Of a stretch of 64,000 nucleotides of DNA, positions 47,012-55,377 are shown piece by piece. Below the pieces are notes generated by a model. That model had not been told where the DNA came from and ran no database searches. It was given only the letters and a program-made list of their open reading frames with translations. The stretch's first letter is position 1; each line of letters begins with the position of its first letter. This stretch comes from Tistlia consotensis USBA 355. Its GTDB lineage: Bacteria; Pseudomonadota; Alphaproteobacteria; Kiloniellales; DSM-21159. The stretch covers positions 62,001 through 126,000 of the forward strand of contig NZ_FWZX01000006.1 of the NCBI RefSeq assembly GCF_900177295.1. The letters run 5' to 3'. The position numbers were made by a program, and so were the translations under genes.

Positions 47012-48515
47012 CGGGCTTCCGGGCGGCGCCCCGCCGGTCAACCAGAAGTTCGGCGCCCGCGAGGGAGACGAGGGCATCGTGCGCTGCGACGCCTGCCCCG
47101 TGCTCTGCCGCATCCGGCCCGGCAAGGCCGGCGCCTGCGGGCGCTACGCCAACCTCGAGGGCCTGCTGACCCGCACCGACCCGCTGGTGCTGACCCAGCG
47201 CGTCGCCGAGGCCGGCGGCGAGCTGGTGCCGTTCCAGGGGGGAGACGAATGGGACGGCCGGATCCTGCAGCAGGCCGAGACCTTCGTGACCGGCATCGGC
47301 AGCGGCACGACCTATCCCGACTACAAGCCGGCGCCCTTCATCGTCGCCTCGCAGTACCAGGGCCTCGATACCGTGACCGTGGTGACCGAGGGCATCTTCA
47401 GCTACTGCGGCGTCAAGGTGAAGATCGACACCGACCGGCACATCGGCCCCGAGACCGCCGCGGTCCGCGCCGACGGCGAGCAGGTCGGCCACGTCACCAC
47501 CGCCGAGTACGGCTCGCAGATGCTGTCGCTCGGCGGTGTCAGGCACCTGACCGGCGGCAGCAAGAAGGAAGGCAACGTCACCTGCCGGACGCTGCTCAGC
47601 CTGTGCAGCGGCGAGGCCGTGGAGCTGGCCATCGACGGCGGCTCGCGGGTGGTCGTCCAGGCCGGCCGGGCGCCGGTCGTCGACGGCCACGCCGAGGAGC
47701 GCATGCGCGTCGGCTGCGGCTCGGCGACCGTCGGCATCTTCGCCCAGCAGTGGCACGGCGAGGTCGACGAGGTGATCGTCGTCGACGACCACATCACCGG
47801 CGTGCTGACCGAGCACCAGGCCGGCCGCTGCCTCGACATGCCGCCGGCCGGCATCCGGGTGCGCGGCCGCCGCTCGACCCCCGGCCGCTACTTCCAGGTC
47901 GCCGAGCCGGGCAGCGGCTGGGGCGGCACCGACATCACCGAGCCGCTGTCGATCATCGAGCGGATCGACCCCGAGACGGCCTGGCCGGGCCTGCGCCTGC
48001 TGCTGACCTCGACGACCGGCGAGGATGCGCTCTACTGCGTGCTCGACGAGACGCTGACGCCGGTGCCGGCCGAGATGCCGGCGGCGGTCCGCAAGGTGGT
48101 CGAGCGCATCGGCGAGAACTGCGAGCCGGCGCTCTGCTCGGTCGTCTTCATGGCCGGCGCCGGCGGGTCCTTGCGCGCCGGCGTCACCGAGAACCCGGTG
48201 CACCTGACCCGCTCGGTCAAGTCGGCCCTGACCCGCGTCACCATGGGCGGCGCCCCGGTCTACGTCTGGCCCGGCGGCGGCATCACGGTGATGGTCGACG
48301 TGACCCGCATGCCGGAGAAGGCCTTCGGCTACGTGCCGACCCCGGCGATCGTCGCGCCGATCGAGTTCACCATGAGCCGCGCCGACTTCGAGGCCCTGGG
48401 CGGCCACGCCGGTGCCGTCGTCGCGCTGAGCGAGGTGCTGGCGGCGGAGCAGGACTCGGCGCGCGCCGCGCCCTGGCGCGCGGACAACCCCTGGCCGCTG
48501 GAGCCGCGCCGGTGA
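47004..48515 (+). CDS. 6-hydroxynicotinate reductase-like protein
   Basis: The 503-residue protein has an N-terminal iron-sulfur motif RCDACPVLCRIRPGKAGACGRYAN (C28, C31, C35, C45). Further conserved blocks are TEGIFSYCGVKVKIDTDRHIG, TAEYGSQMLSLGGVRHLTGGSKKEG and VWPGGGITVMVDVTRMP. This matches proteins called 6-hydroxynicotinate reductase, which in nicotinate fermentation reduce the pyridine ring. In aerobic alphaproteobacteria the homologue sits with molybdenum hydroxylases, UPF0280 and AA_synth proteins in putative N-heterocycle pathways. It overlaps the truncated hydroxylase by 8 bases and UPF0280 by 4. True substrate unproven. Confidence 0.82.
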   Translation: MANGLPGGAPPVNQKFGAREGDEGIVRCDACPVLCRIRPGKAGACGRYANLEGLLTRTDPLVLTQRVAEAGGELVPFQGGDEWDGRILQQAETFVTGIGSGTTYPDYKPAPFIVASQYQGLDTVTVVTEGIFSYCGVKVKIDTDRHIGPETAAVRADGEQVGHVTTAEYGSQMLSLGGVRHLTGGSKKEGNVTCRTLLSLCSGEAVELAIDGGSRVVVQAGRAPVVDGHAEERMRVGCGSATVGIFAQQWHGEVDEVIVVDDHITGVLTEHQAGRCLDMPPAGIRVRGRRSTPGRYFQVAEPGSGWGGTDITEPLSIIERIDPETAWPGLRLLLTSTTGEDALYCVLDETLTPVPAEMPAAVRKVVERIGENCEPALCSVVFMAGAGGSLRAGVTENPVHLTRSVKSALTRVTMGGAPVYVWPGGGITVMVDVTRMPEKAFGYVPTPAIVAPIEFTMSRADFEALGGHAGAVVALSEVLAAEQDSARAAPWRADNPWPLEPRR

Positions 48516-49591
48516 GCGTCCTTGCGGAGCCCGTCGCCGGGCGCCTGCTGCCCGGCAACCGCCTGCACCTGCAGGACGGCCCGATCGACCTGGTGATCGG
48601 CGCCGAGGGCGAGCCGGCCGAGACCGAGGCGGCCTACCGCCAGGCCGAACGCGCCTTCCACGGCCTGCTGCCCGCCCTGGTGGCCGAGCTGCCGCTGCTG
48701 ACGGCGCCGGTGCCGGTCTCCGGCTCCGTCTCATCCCCCCGTCACGACTCCCTCTCCGCCCCTTCGGGGGGGAGAGGGTGGGGAGAGGTGGGGGATCCCG
48801 ACCTCGACGCCGGCGCCCCGCCCCTCCCTCAGCACCCCACCTCTCCCCGCCCCTCTCCCCCCCGAAGGGGTGGAGAGGGAGTCCTCGAGGAGAACGGCGA
48901 CGCAACCGCCTGGCTCTCCTCCTTCCGCCATCCCGTCGCGCGCGCCATGGCCGCCGCCTGCCTGCCGCACGCGGCGCTCTGGGTGACGCCGATGGCGGCG
49001 GTCGCAGGGGCCGTCGCCGACTTCGTGCTGGCCGCCATGACCGAAGGCCGCAGCCTGACCAAGGCCTGGGTCAACGACGGCGGCGACGTCGCCTGCCACC
49101 TGGCGCCGGGCGCCGTCCTCGAGCTCGGCCTGGTCACCGACCTCGCCGAGACCCTGGCCACGGGGGCGCCGAGAGGCCTGGCCCGCATCGCCGCCGACAG
49201 CCCGGTCCGCGGCGCCGCGACCAGCGGCCGCCAGGGCCGCAGCCTGTCGCGCGGCATCGCCGACTCCGTCACCGTGCTGGCGCGGACCGCGGCCGAGGCC
49301 GATGCCGCCGCGACGCTGATCGGCAATGCGGTCGACCTGGAGGATCATCCGGCGGTGCGCCGCCGGCCGGCTTGCGAGCTGGTCCCGGACAGCGACCTCG
49401 GCGCGCTGCCGGTCGTCGTCGGGCTCGGCCCGCTGGCGCCGCACGAGCTGGAGCGGGCGCTGGCCGCCGGCGCCGCCCTGGCCGGGACGATGCGCCGGGC
49501 CGGCCTGATCGAGGCCGCCCTGATCACCCTGCGCGGCAAGCATCGCGCCGTGCCGCACGGACCCATAGGCCAAACCCGGGAGCCCGCCTGA
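48512..49591 (+). CDS. UPF0280 family protein with palindromic in-frame insertion
   Basis: The 359-residue protein begins GRLLPGNRLHLQDGPIDLVIGA and continues with RQAERAFHGLLPALVAELPLL, then AAACLPHAALWVTPMAAVAGAVADFVL and KAWVNDGGDVACHL, all UPF0280 (ApbE-like fold) motifs. Between about residues 75 and 128 there is a Pro/Gly/Arg/Ser-rich insertion (for example APSGGRGWGEVGD and SPRPSPPRRGGEG) encoded by a DNA palindrome; most family members lack it and are about 290-310 residues. The frame is intact across it. GTG 48512 overlaps the preceding stop. UPF0280 function is unknown; context suggests a role in heterocycle or flavin-linked reduction. Confidence 0.85.
   Translation: MSVLAEPVAGRLLPGNRLHLQDGPIDLVIGAEGEPAETEAAYRQAERAFHGLLPALVAELPLLTAPVPVSGSVSSPRHDSLSAPSGGRGWGEVGDPDLDAGAPPLPQHPTSPRPSPPRRGGEGVLEENGDATAWLSSFRHPVARAMAAACLPHAALWVTPMAAVAGAVADFVLAAMTEGRSLTKAWVNDGGDVACHLAPGAVLELGLVTDLAETLATGAPRGLARIAADSPVRGAATSGRQGRSLSRGIADSVTVLARTAAEADAAATLIGNAVDLEDHPAVRRRPACELVPDSDLGALPVVVGLGPLAPHELERALAAGAALAGTMRRAGLIEAALITLRGKHRAVPHGPIGQTREPA
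48747..48882. repeat. long palindrome inserted inside the UPF0280 gene
   Basis: The arms 48747-48795 (CTCCCTCTCC, CCCCTTCGGGG, GAGAGG) and 48833-48882 (CCACCTCTCCCC, CCCGAAGGGG, GGAGAGGGAG) are inverted copies, with a loop of about 37 bases. Each arm is itself partly self-complementary. The insertion keeps the reading frame. A palindrome at 55209 has the same CTCCCTCTCC/GGAGAGGG vocabulary, so both probably belong to one repeat family. Confidence 0.88.
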
Positions 49592-50175
49592 TGGAGCTGA
49601 TCCAGATCCGCAAGATCGTCACCCAGGTCGAGGAGGAGCGCCACGAGTTCGGCCCGCCCGCCGCGACGCCGCTGATCCGCGGCACGGTCGCCTGCGTCAT
49701 GAAGAACCCCTACGCCGGACGCTACGTCGAGGACATCCTGCCGATGATGGAGGCGCTGAAGCCGGTCGGCCTGGAGATGGCGCAGCGCCTGGTCGCGGCC
49801 ATGGGCAAGGCGCCGAAGGAGATCGAGGGCTACGGCAAGGGTTCGATCGTCGGCCCGGACGGCGAGCTGGAGCACGGCGCGCTCTGGCACGTGCCGGGCG
49901 GCTGGTCGATGCGCGAGGTGCTGGGCGACAGCAAGGCCATCGTGCCCTCGGCCAAGAAGGTCGGCACCCTGGGCACGGCGATCGACATCCCGGTGCACCA
50001 TGTCAACGCCGCCTACGTGCGCAGCCACTTCACCGCGATCGAGGTGCGCGTCGCCGATGCCCCGCGGGCCGGCGAAATCGTCTACATTCTGGCCATGACC
50101 TCCGGCCCGCGCGTCAACGCCCGGGTCGGCGGCCTGAAGGCCAGCGAGATCAAGGGAGAAGACGGCCAGCGCTAG
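49591..50175 (+). CDS. amino acid synthesis family protein (PF06684, DUF1185)
   Basis: The 194-residue protein starts MELIQIRKIVTQVEEERHEFGPPA and contains RGTVACVMKNPYAGRYVEDILPMMEALKPVGLEMAQRLVAAMG, GYGKGSIVGPDGELEHGALWHVPGGWSMREVLG and TLGTAIDIPVHHVNAAYVRSHF, the defining blocks of PF06684. Biochemical role is not established; members recur in operons with 6-hydroxynicotinate reductase-like and UPF0280 proteins, and with pyrimidine or hydantoin degradation genes. The ATG shares one base with the UPF0280 stop. A link to ring-opening products is inferred from context. Confidence 0.88.
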   Translation: MELIQIRKIVTQVEEERHEFGPPAATPLIRGTVACVMKNPYAGRYVEDILPMMEALKPVGLEMAQRLVAAMGKAPKEIEGYGKGSIVGPDGELEHGALWHVPGGWSMREVLGDSKAIVPSAKKVGTLGTAIDIPVHHVNAAYVRSHFTAIEVRVADAPRAGEIVYILAMTSGPRVNARVGGLKASEIKGEDGQR

Positions 50176-50253
50176 CGGGCCGATCGAGACGCGGGGTCGG
50201 CCGGGCGCCGGCCCGGGAGCCACCATAGGGAAGCAGACAGGGGAGCAAGGAAG

Positions 50254-51468
50254 ATGCTGAGAAGGTCCTTTCTGATCGCCGGGACGGCCGCGCTGGCGCT
50301 GGCCGCGACCTCCGGCCCGCACGGCGCGCGCGCCGCCGAGCCGGTCAAGGTCGGCGAGCTGTTCGCCTATTCGAAGATCGCCGCCTTCGCCGATCCCTAC
50401 CGCAACGGCTGGCAGCTGGCGATCGACGAGATCAACGCCAAGGGCGGCGTCATGGGCGGCCGGCAGATCGAGGTGGTCAGCCGCGACGACGGCGGCACCA
50501 CGGCCGACGCGGTGCGCGTCGCCGACGAGCTGGTGACCAACGAGAAGGTCGCCTTCCTGTTCGGCACCTTCTTCTCCAACGTCGGCCTGGCGGTCGGCGA
50601 CTACGCCAAGCAGAAGAAGGTGCTGTTCATCGCCGCCGAGCCGCTGACCGACGCGGTCACGATGAGCAAGGGCAACCGCTACACCTTCCGCATGCGGCCG
50701 AACACCTACATGCAGACCAAGATGCTGGTCGAGGCGGGCAAGAACTCCGGCGCCAGGACCTGGGGCATCGTGGCACCCAACTACGAGTACGGCCAGTCGG
50801 CGGCCTCGAACTTCAAGAAGCTGCTCGCCGAGATGGATCCCGGCGCCAAGGTCGTGGTCGAGCAGTACCCCGCGCTCGGCAAGATCGACGCCGGCGCCAC
50901 GGTGCAGGCCCTGCTGGCCGCCAAGCCGGAAGGCATCTTCAACGCGACCTTCGCCGGCGACCAGGCCAAGCTGGTCCGCGAGGGCACGCTGCGCGGCCTG
51001 TTCGACGGCCGGCCGGTGCTGAGCCTGCTGACCGGCGAGCCCGAGTACCTGGCCCCGATGAAGGGCGAGGCGCCGACAGGCTGGATCGTCACCGGCTATC
51101 CCTGGGAGCAGATCGACACGCCCGAGCACAAGGCCTTCGTCGCGGCCTACCAGAAGAAGTACAACGACACGCCCCGGCTCGCCTCGCTGCTCGGCTACTC
51201 GATCGGCTACACGGTCAAGGCGCTGCTCGACAAGGCCGGCTCGACCGACACCGAGAAGCTGGTCGACACGCTGGAGGGCCTGAAGGTCGAGACGCCGATC
51301 GGCCCGATCTCCTTCCGCAAGATCGACCACCAGTCGACCATGGGCGCCTTCGTCGGCAAGCTCGCCGTCGAGGACGGCCACGGCAAGATGGTCGACTGGC
51401 ACTACGCCGACGGCGCCGACTACATGCACAGCCCGGCCGAGGTGAAGGCCGAGCGGCCGGCCGACTGA
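50254..51468 (+). CDS. ABC transporter substrate-binding protein (branched-chain amino acid type)
   Basis: The 404-residue periplasmic protein has a signal peptide (MLRRSFLIAGTAALALAATS, Arg-Arg-x-Phe near Tat style) ending GARAAEP. Mature motifs KVGELFAYSKIAAFADPYRNGWQLAIDEINAKGG and RDDGGTTADAVRVADELVTNEKVAFLFGTFFSNV are those of the LivJ-type family (Peripla_BP_6). AGGAAG lies near the ATG at 50254. The cargo of such proteins ranges from amino acids to amides and aromatic acids; here it probably is the N-heterocycle or hydantoin handled by the neighbouring enzymes. Confidence 0.92.
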   Translation: MLRRSFLIAGTAALALAATSGPHGARAAEPVKVGELFAYSKIAAFADPYRNGWQLAIDEINAKGGVMGGRQIEVVSRDDGGTTADAVRVADELVTNEKVAFLFGTFFSNVGLAVGDYAKQKKVLFIAAEPLTDAVTMSKGNRYTFRMRPNTYMQTKMLVEAGKNSGARTWGIVAPNYEYGQSAASNFKKLLAEMDPGAKVVVEQYPALGKIDAGATVQALLAAKPEGIFNATFAGDQAKLVREGTLRGLFDGRPVLSLLTGEPEYLAPMKGEAPTGWIVTGYPWEQIDTPEHKAFVAAYQKKYNDTPRLASLLGYSIGYTVKALLDKAGSTDTEKLVDTLEGLKVETPIGPISFRKIDHQSTMGAFVGKLAVEDGHGKMVDWHYADGADYMHSPAEVKAERPAD

Positions 51469-51810
51469 GGCCCCAGTCGCCTTTCGCCATTGCCGACCCG
51501 AATGCTTCACCCTGAGCCTGTCGAAGGGTGGAGCGTGAGGGTCGGCAAGCCCGTGCCCTGTCCGCTTGGCCCCTGAAAAGGCATCCATGAAACGCGCCCC
51601 CTCCCCTCTCTCGTCATCCCCGCGAAAGCGGGGATCCAGAGGACGACGACACCTGCACGGACAGGCGGACGTCCGTGCCGACGGCTTCTTTCTCTGGATC
51701 CCCGCTTTCGCGGGGATGACGGATGAGGACGGGATCGCGCCAGACAAGCGGCAGCTTCCAGCCTGCTACGACGGTCCGAGCGCTCAGGGCGCCTCCCGCT
51801 CGGACACCCG
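51469..51810. repeat. 342-base gap with two repeat families
   Basis: No gene is supported. One copy of the CCTGTCGAAGGGT repeat lies at 51504-51540. A 30-base inverted pair with CGTCATCCCCGC-GAAA-GCGGGGAT at 51612-51641 and its complement at 51692-51721 can fold into a single long hairpin or two small ones. The gap interrupts the transport operon between binding protein and permease, where it may lower downstream expression. Confidence 0.85.
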
Positions 51811-53673
51811 ATGACCGATCCCGCCTTCCTTCTGATCCAGTTCCTGAACGGGCTCGCCAGCGCGTCCAACCTGTTCCTGATCGCCTGCGGCCTGTCGATC
51901 ATCTTCGGCGTCACGCGGATCGTGAACTTCGCGCACGGCAGCTTCTACATGCTGGGCGCCTACTTCGCCTTCACCCTGGCCGACCACATGATGCCGGCGC
52001 TCGGCGACGCCGTCGGCTTCTGGCTGGCGATCCCGCTGGCCGCCGTCGGGGTCGGCCTGTTCGCGGTGCTGGTCGAGCTGGTCCTGCTGCGCCGGATCTA
52101 CCGCTCCCACGAGCTGTTCCAGCTGCTCGCGACCTTCGGCGTCGTGCTGATCGTCCAGGACCTGGTGCCGGCGGTCTGGGGCCCGGAGGAGCTGTTCGGG
52201 CCGCGCGCGCCGGGCTTCACCTCCTTCGTCACGATCCTCGGCTTCCGCTTTCCCGAGTACCAGCTGGTGCTGATCGCCGCCGGGCCGCTGGTGCTCGGCG
52301 CGCTCTGGCTGCTGTTCAACCGGACCCGCTGGGGCACGCTGGTGCGCGCCGCGACCCAGGACCGCGAGATGGTCGGTGCGCTCGGCGTCAACCAGGCGAT
52401 CCTGTTCACCGGCGTGCTGTTCCTCGGCGGCCTGCTCGCCGGGCTCGCCGGCGCCCTGCAGCTGCCGGTCGAGCCGGCCAACCCCTTCATGGACATCCAC
52501 GTCATCGCCGAGGCCTTCGTGGTCACGGTGGTCGGCGGCATGGGCTCGGTGCTCGGCGCCTTCCTGGCGGCGCTGATCATCGCCGAGCTGCAGGCCTTCG
52601 GCATCCTGGTCTTCCCGGAGGTGACCCTGGTCCTGCCCTTCCTGGTCATGGCCCTGGTGCTGGTCTGGCGGCCCTGGGGCCTGCTCGGCCGGCCGGAGGC
52701 GGCGACCGGGCACGGCTTCGCCGGCGACCGGCCGCTGCGGCCGCTCGGCACGCCGGGCCAGCTCGCCGCCGCGGCGCTGATCGTCGTGCTGCTGCTGCTG
52801 CCGCTGGTGCTCGGGGACTATGCCGAGAAGCTGGCGCTCGAGGTCTTCGTCTTCGCGCTCTTCGCCTTCTCGCTGAACTTCATCATGGGCGCCGGCGGCA
52901 TGGTCTCCTTCGGCCACGCCGCCTACTTCGGCCTCGGCGCCTACGGCGCGGCGCTGGCGGTCAAGCAGCTCGGCCTCGCGATGCTGCCGGCGCTGGTCGC
53001 AGCGCCCCTGCTCGCCGGCCTCGGCGCCCTGGCCTTCGGCTGGTTCGTCGTGCGCCTCTCGGGCGTCTACCTCGCCATGCTGACCCTCGCCTTCGCCCAG
53101 ATCGCCTGGTCGACCGCCTTCCAGTGGGTCGAGCTGACCGGCGGCGACAACGGCATGATCGGCATCTGGCCGAGCGCCTGGGCCAGCAACGTCACGGTCT
53201 ACTACTACCTGACCCTGCTGCTCTGCGGTGCGGCGACCGCCTTCCTCTGGCGCGCCTCCTTCGCGCCCTTCGGCTACACCCTGCGCGCCGGCCGCGATTC
53301 GCCGCTGCGCTGCGACGCCATCGGCATCGACGTCAAGCGCCACCAGTGGCTGGGCTTCGCCCTGGCCGGCACCTGCGCCGGCATCGCCGGCGGCGTCTTC
53401 GTCTTCTCCAAGGGCAACGTCGATCCCGGCGCGCTCTCGATCCCGACCTCGGTCGACGGCCTGGTCATGGTGCTGCTCGGCGGCATCCAGACCCTGACCG
53501 GCCCGCTGCTCGGCGCCGCCGCCTTCCACCTGCTGGAAGCCTACGTGCTGCCGCTGACCGACTACTGGCGGGCGCTGGTCGGCCTGGTCATCCTGCTGCT
53601 CGTCGTCGCCTTCCCCCAGGGCCTCGCCGGCTTCCTGCGCGACCTGATCGAGCGCCGCGGAGCATCGGCATGA
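51811..53673 (+). CDS. fused LivH-LivM type ABC permease
   Basis: The 620-residue protein joins two permeases normally encoded separately. Residues 1-300 are LivH-like (LFLIACGLSIIFGVTRIVNFAHGSFYMLGAYF, VVTVVGGMGSVLGAFLAALIIAEL) and residues from about 310 are LivM-like (FAFSLNFIMGAGGMVSFGHAAYFGLGAYGAAL, GFALAGTCAGIAGGVFVFSKGNVDP, LLGGIQTLTGPLLGAAAFHLLEAYVL). About 17 membrane helices are expected. The fusion fixes a 1:1 ratio of pore halves. The stop overlaps the next ATPase start by four bases. Confidence 0.92.
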   Translation: MTDPAFLLIQFLNGLASASNLFLIACGLSIIFGVTRIVNFAHGSFYMLGAYFAFTLADHMMPALGDAVGFWLAIPLAAVGVGLFAVLVELVLLRRIYRSHELFQLLATFGVVLIVQDLVPAVWGPEELFGPRAPGFTSFVTILGFRFPEYQLVLIAAGPLVLGALWLLFNRTRWGTLVRAATQDREMVGALGVNQAILFTGVLFLGGLLAGLAGALQLPVEPANPFMDIHVIAEAFVVTVVGGMGSVLGAFLAALIIAELQAFGILVFPEVTLVLPFLVMALVLVWRPWGLLGRPEAATGHGFAGDRPLRPLGTPGQLAAAALIVVLLLLPLVLGDYAEKLALEVFVFALFAFSLNFIMGAGGMVSFGHAAYFGLGAYGAALAVKQLGLAMLPALVAAPLLAGLGALAFGWFVVRLSGVYLAMLTLAFAQIAWSTAFQWVELTGGDNGMIGIWPSAWASNVTVYYYLTLLLCGAATAFLWRASFAPFGYTLRAGRDSPLRCDAIGIDVKRHQWLGFALAGTCAGIAGGVFVFSKGNVDPGALSIPTSVDGLVMVLLGGIQTLTGPLLGAAAFHLLEAYVLPLTDYWRALVGLVILLLVVAFPQGLAGFLRDLIERRGASA

Positions 53674-54476
53674 CGGCAGTGCTGGAGGTCGAGGGGCTGC
53701 ACAAGACCTTCGGCGGCCTGGTCGCCGTCGAGGCCGCGAGCTTCTCGGTCGAGGCGGGGCGGCTGTTCGCGATCATCGGCCCGAACGGCGCCGGCAAGTC
53801 GACCTGCTTCAACATGGTCGGCGGCCAGCTCCGGCCCGACCGCGGCGCGGTCCGCCTGGCCGGCCGCGACATCACCGGCGAGCCGCCGCGGCGGATCTGG
53901 CGGCTCGGCGTCGGCCGCACCTTCCAGGTCGCCGCCGCCTTCGGCTCGATGACCGTCGCCGAGAACGTGCAGATGGCCTTCCTGTCGCATCGCCGGCGCA
54001 TCCGCGCCCTGCTGCCGCCGGCGCGCCGGCTCTACCGCGAGGAGGCCCTGGCGGTGCTGGATCGGGTCGGCATGGCCGGCCAGGCGGACCGGCAGTGCGG
54101 CCAGCTCGCCTACGGCGACATCAAGCGGGTCGAGCTGGCGGTCGCCCTGGCGCACCGGCCGAAGCTGCTGCTGATGGACGAGCCGACCGCCGGCATGGCG
54201 CCGCGCGAGCGGGTCGAGCTGATGGCCCTGACCGCCGGCATCGTGCGCGAGAGCGGCATCTCGGTGCTGTTCACCGAGCACGACATGGACGTGGTCTTCG
54301 CCCATGCCGACCGCCTGCTGGTGCTCGACCGCGGCCGCATGGTCGCCGAGGGCACGCCGGCCGAGGTGCGCGACAACCCGGAGGTCCAGCGCATCTACCT
54401 GGGCGGCGCCGGCGCCGAGGCGGCGCTGCGCCAGATCGAGGCGAGGCAGGGCACCCGGGGGGAGGCCCGGCCGTGA
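53670..54476 (+). CDS. ABC transporter ATP-binding protein (LivG-type)
   Basis: The 268-residue ATPase shows Walker A GPNGAGKSTCFN, the LivG-typical VGRTFQVAAAFGSMTVAENVQ, a degenerate signature LAYGDIKRVELAVAL and Walker B LLLMDEPTAGMAPRERVEL, with the switch His in FTEHDMDVVF. The signature reads YGDIKR in place of the usual SGGQ, which is normal for some LivG proteins (YGxQR). It overlaps the permease gene and the LivF-type gene by four bases each. Confidence 0.93.
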   Translation: MTAVLEVEGLHKTFGGLVAVEAASFSVEAGRLFAIIGPNGAGKSTCFNMVGGQLRPDRGAVRLAGRDITGEPPRRIWRLGVGRTFQVAAAFGSMTVAENVQMAFLSHRRRIRALLPPARRLYREEALAVLDRVGMAGQADRQCGQLAYGDIKRVELAVALAHRPKLLLMDEPTAGMAPRERVELMALTAGIVRESGISVLFTEHDMDVVFAHADRLLVLDRGRMVAEGTPAEVRDNPEVQRIYLGGAGAEAALRQIEARQGTRGEARP

Positions 54477-55183
54477 GCGCCCTGCTCTCCGTCTCCGGGC
54501 TCGAGGCCTTCTACGGCCGCGCCCACATCCTCTTCGAGGTCGCCCTCGAGGTCGGCCGCGGCGAGGTCGTCGCCCTGCTCGGCCGCAACGGCGCCGGCAA
54601 GTCGACGACGCTGAAGGCGATCGTCGGCCTGCTCGCCGACACCAGGGGCGAGCGCCGCTTCGACGGCCGCGACATCGCCCGTCTCGCGCCCTACCGCATC
54701 GCCCAGGCCGGCCTCGGCTACGTGCCCGAGGAGCGGCGCATCTTCACCGACCTGACGGTCATGGAAAACCTGGAGGTCGGCCGCCAGCCGCCGCGCGAGG
54801 GCGCGCCGGCCTGGACGCCGGAGAAGCTCTTCGCGCTGTTCCCCAACCTCGCCGAGATGCGCGACCGGCCGGGCGGACGGATGTCCGGCGGCGAGCAGCA
54901 GATGCTGACCATCGCCCGCACCCTGATGGGCAACCCGCGCGCGATCCTGCTCGACGAGCCCTCCGAGGGCCTGGCGCCGGTCATCGTCGAGCAGATGGCC
55001 GTGACCATCGCCGCCCTGAAGGACGAGGGCATGACGGTCCTCCTGAGCGAGCAGAACCTCTACTTCGCCCGGGCGCTGGCCGACCGCGCCTACGTCATCG
55101 AGGGCGGCCGCATCCGCTACCAGGGCACGATGGCCGAGCTGATGGCCGACGAGGCCGTGCGGCAGGCCTACCTGACGGTCTGA
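54473..55183 (+). CDS. ABC transporter ATP-binding protein (LivF-type)
   Basis: The 236-residue ATPase has Walker A GRNGAGKSTTLKAI, GLGYVPEERRIFTDLTVMENLEVG, signature MSGGEQQMLTIARTLMG and Walker B AILLDEPSEGLAPVIVEQM, the LivF pattern. The start is GTG 54473, overlapping the LivG-type stop. It completes a branched-chain-type importer. A strong palindrome (55209-55339) follows before hyuA, perhaps attenuating transcription into the hydantoinase gene. Confidence 0.93.
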   Translation: MSALLSVSGLEAFYGRAHILFEVALEVGRGEVVALLGRNGAGKSTTLKAIVGLLADTRGERRFDGRDIARLAPYRIAQAGLGYVPEERRIFTDLTVMENLEVGRQPPREGAPAWTPEKLFALFPNLAEMRDRPGGRMSGGEQQMLTIARTLMGNPRAILLDEPSEGLAPVIVEQMAVTIAALKDEGMTVLLSEQNLYFARALADRAYVIEGGRIRYQGTMAELMADEAVRQAYLTV

Positions 55184-55208
55184 CGGATGAGCATGACGTC
55201 GAGTCCGC

Positions 55209-55339
55209 ACACCTCACCCTCCCACGGCCTGACGGCCGCGGGCCCCTCCCTCTCCCCTGAAGCGGAGAGGGGCCGTTTTTCCCTCTCCGCTCCGGGGAGA
55301 GGGAGGGGCCCGCGCGGAGCGTGGGAGGGAGAGGTGCAC
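55209..55339. repeat. 130-base palindrome between livF-type gene and hyuA
   Basis: The inner arms 55238-55271 and 55281-55313 pair almost perfectly across a 9-base loop GCCGTTTTT. The outer arms (CACCTCACCCTCCC and GGGAGGGAGAGGTG) extend the stem. The element fills most of the 194-base gap and shares words with the palindrome inside the UPF0280 gene. On either strand it could act as a strong RNA hairpin. Confidence 0.88.
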
Positions 55340-55377
55340 GCCGTCCCCACCAGCACCACCCCCACCAAAGGAACACC

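Noticed and set aside
45919-47169. A 417-codon frame from the KGG start as a real Arg-rich protein
   Set aside because: After the KGG part the frame is a shadow of the hydroxylase fragment and the reductase gene; the junction shows truncation, so it is listed as a remnant and a finding, not a gene.
48747-48882. CRISPR-like repeat arrangement in the palindromic region
   Set aside because: There are two inverted arms, not direct repeats with spacers, and no cas genes anywhere in the window.
51469-51810. Small frame of 82 codons (51566-51814) as a gene
   Set aside because: It runs across the two arms of the CGTCATCCCCGC inverted repeat and has no ribosome site; its protein is the translation of repeats.
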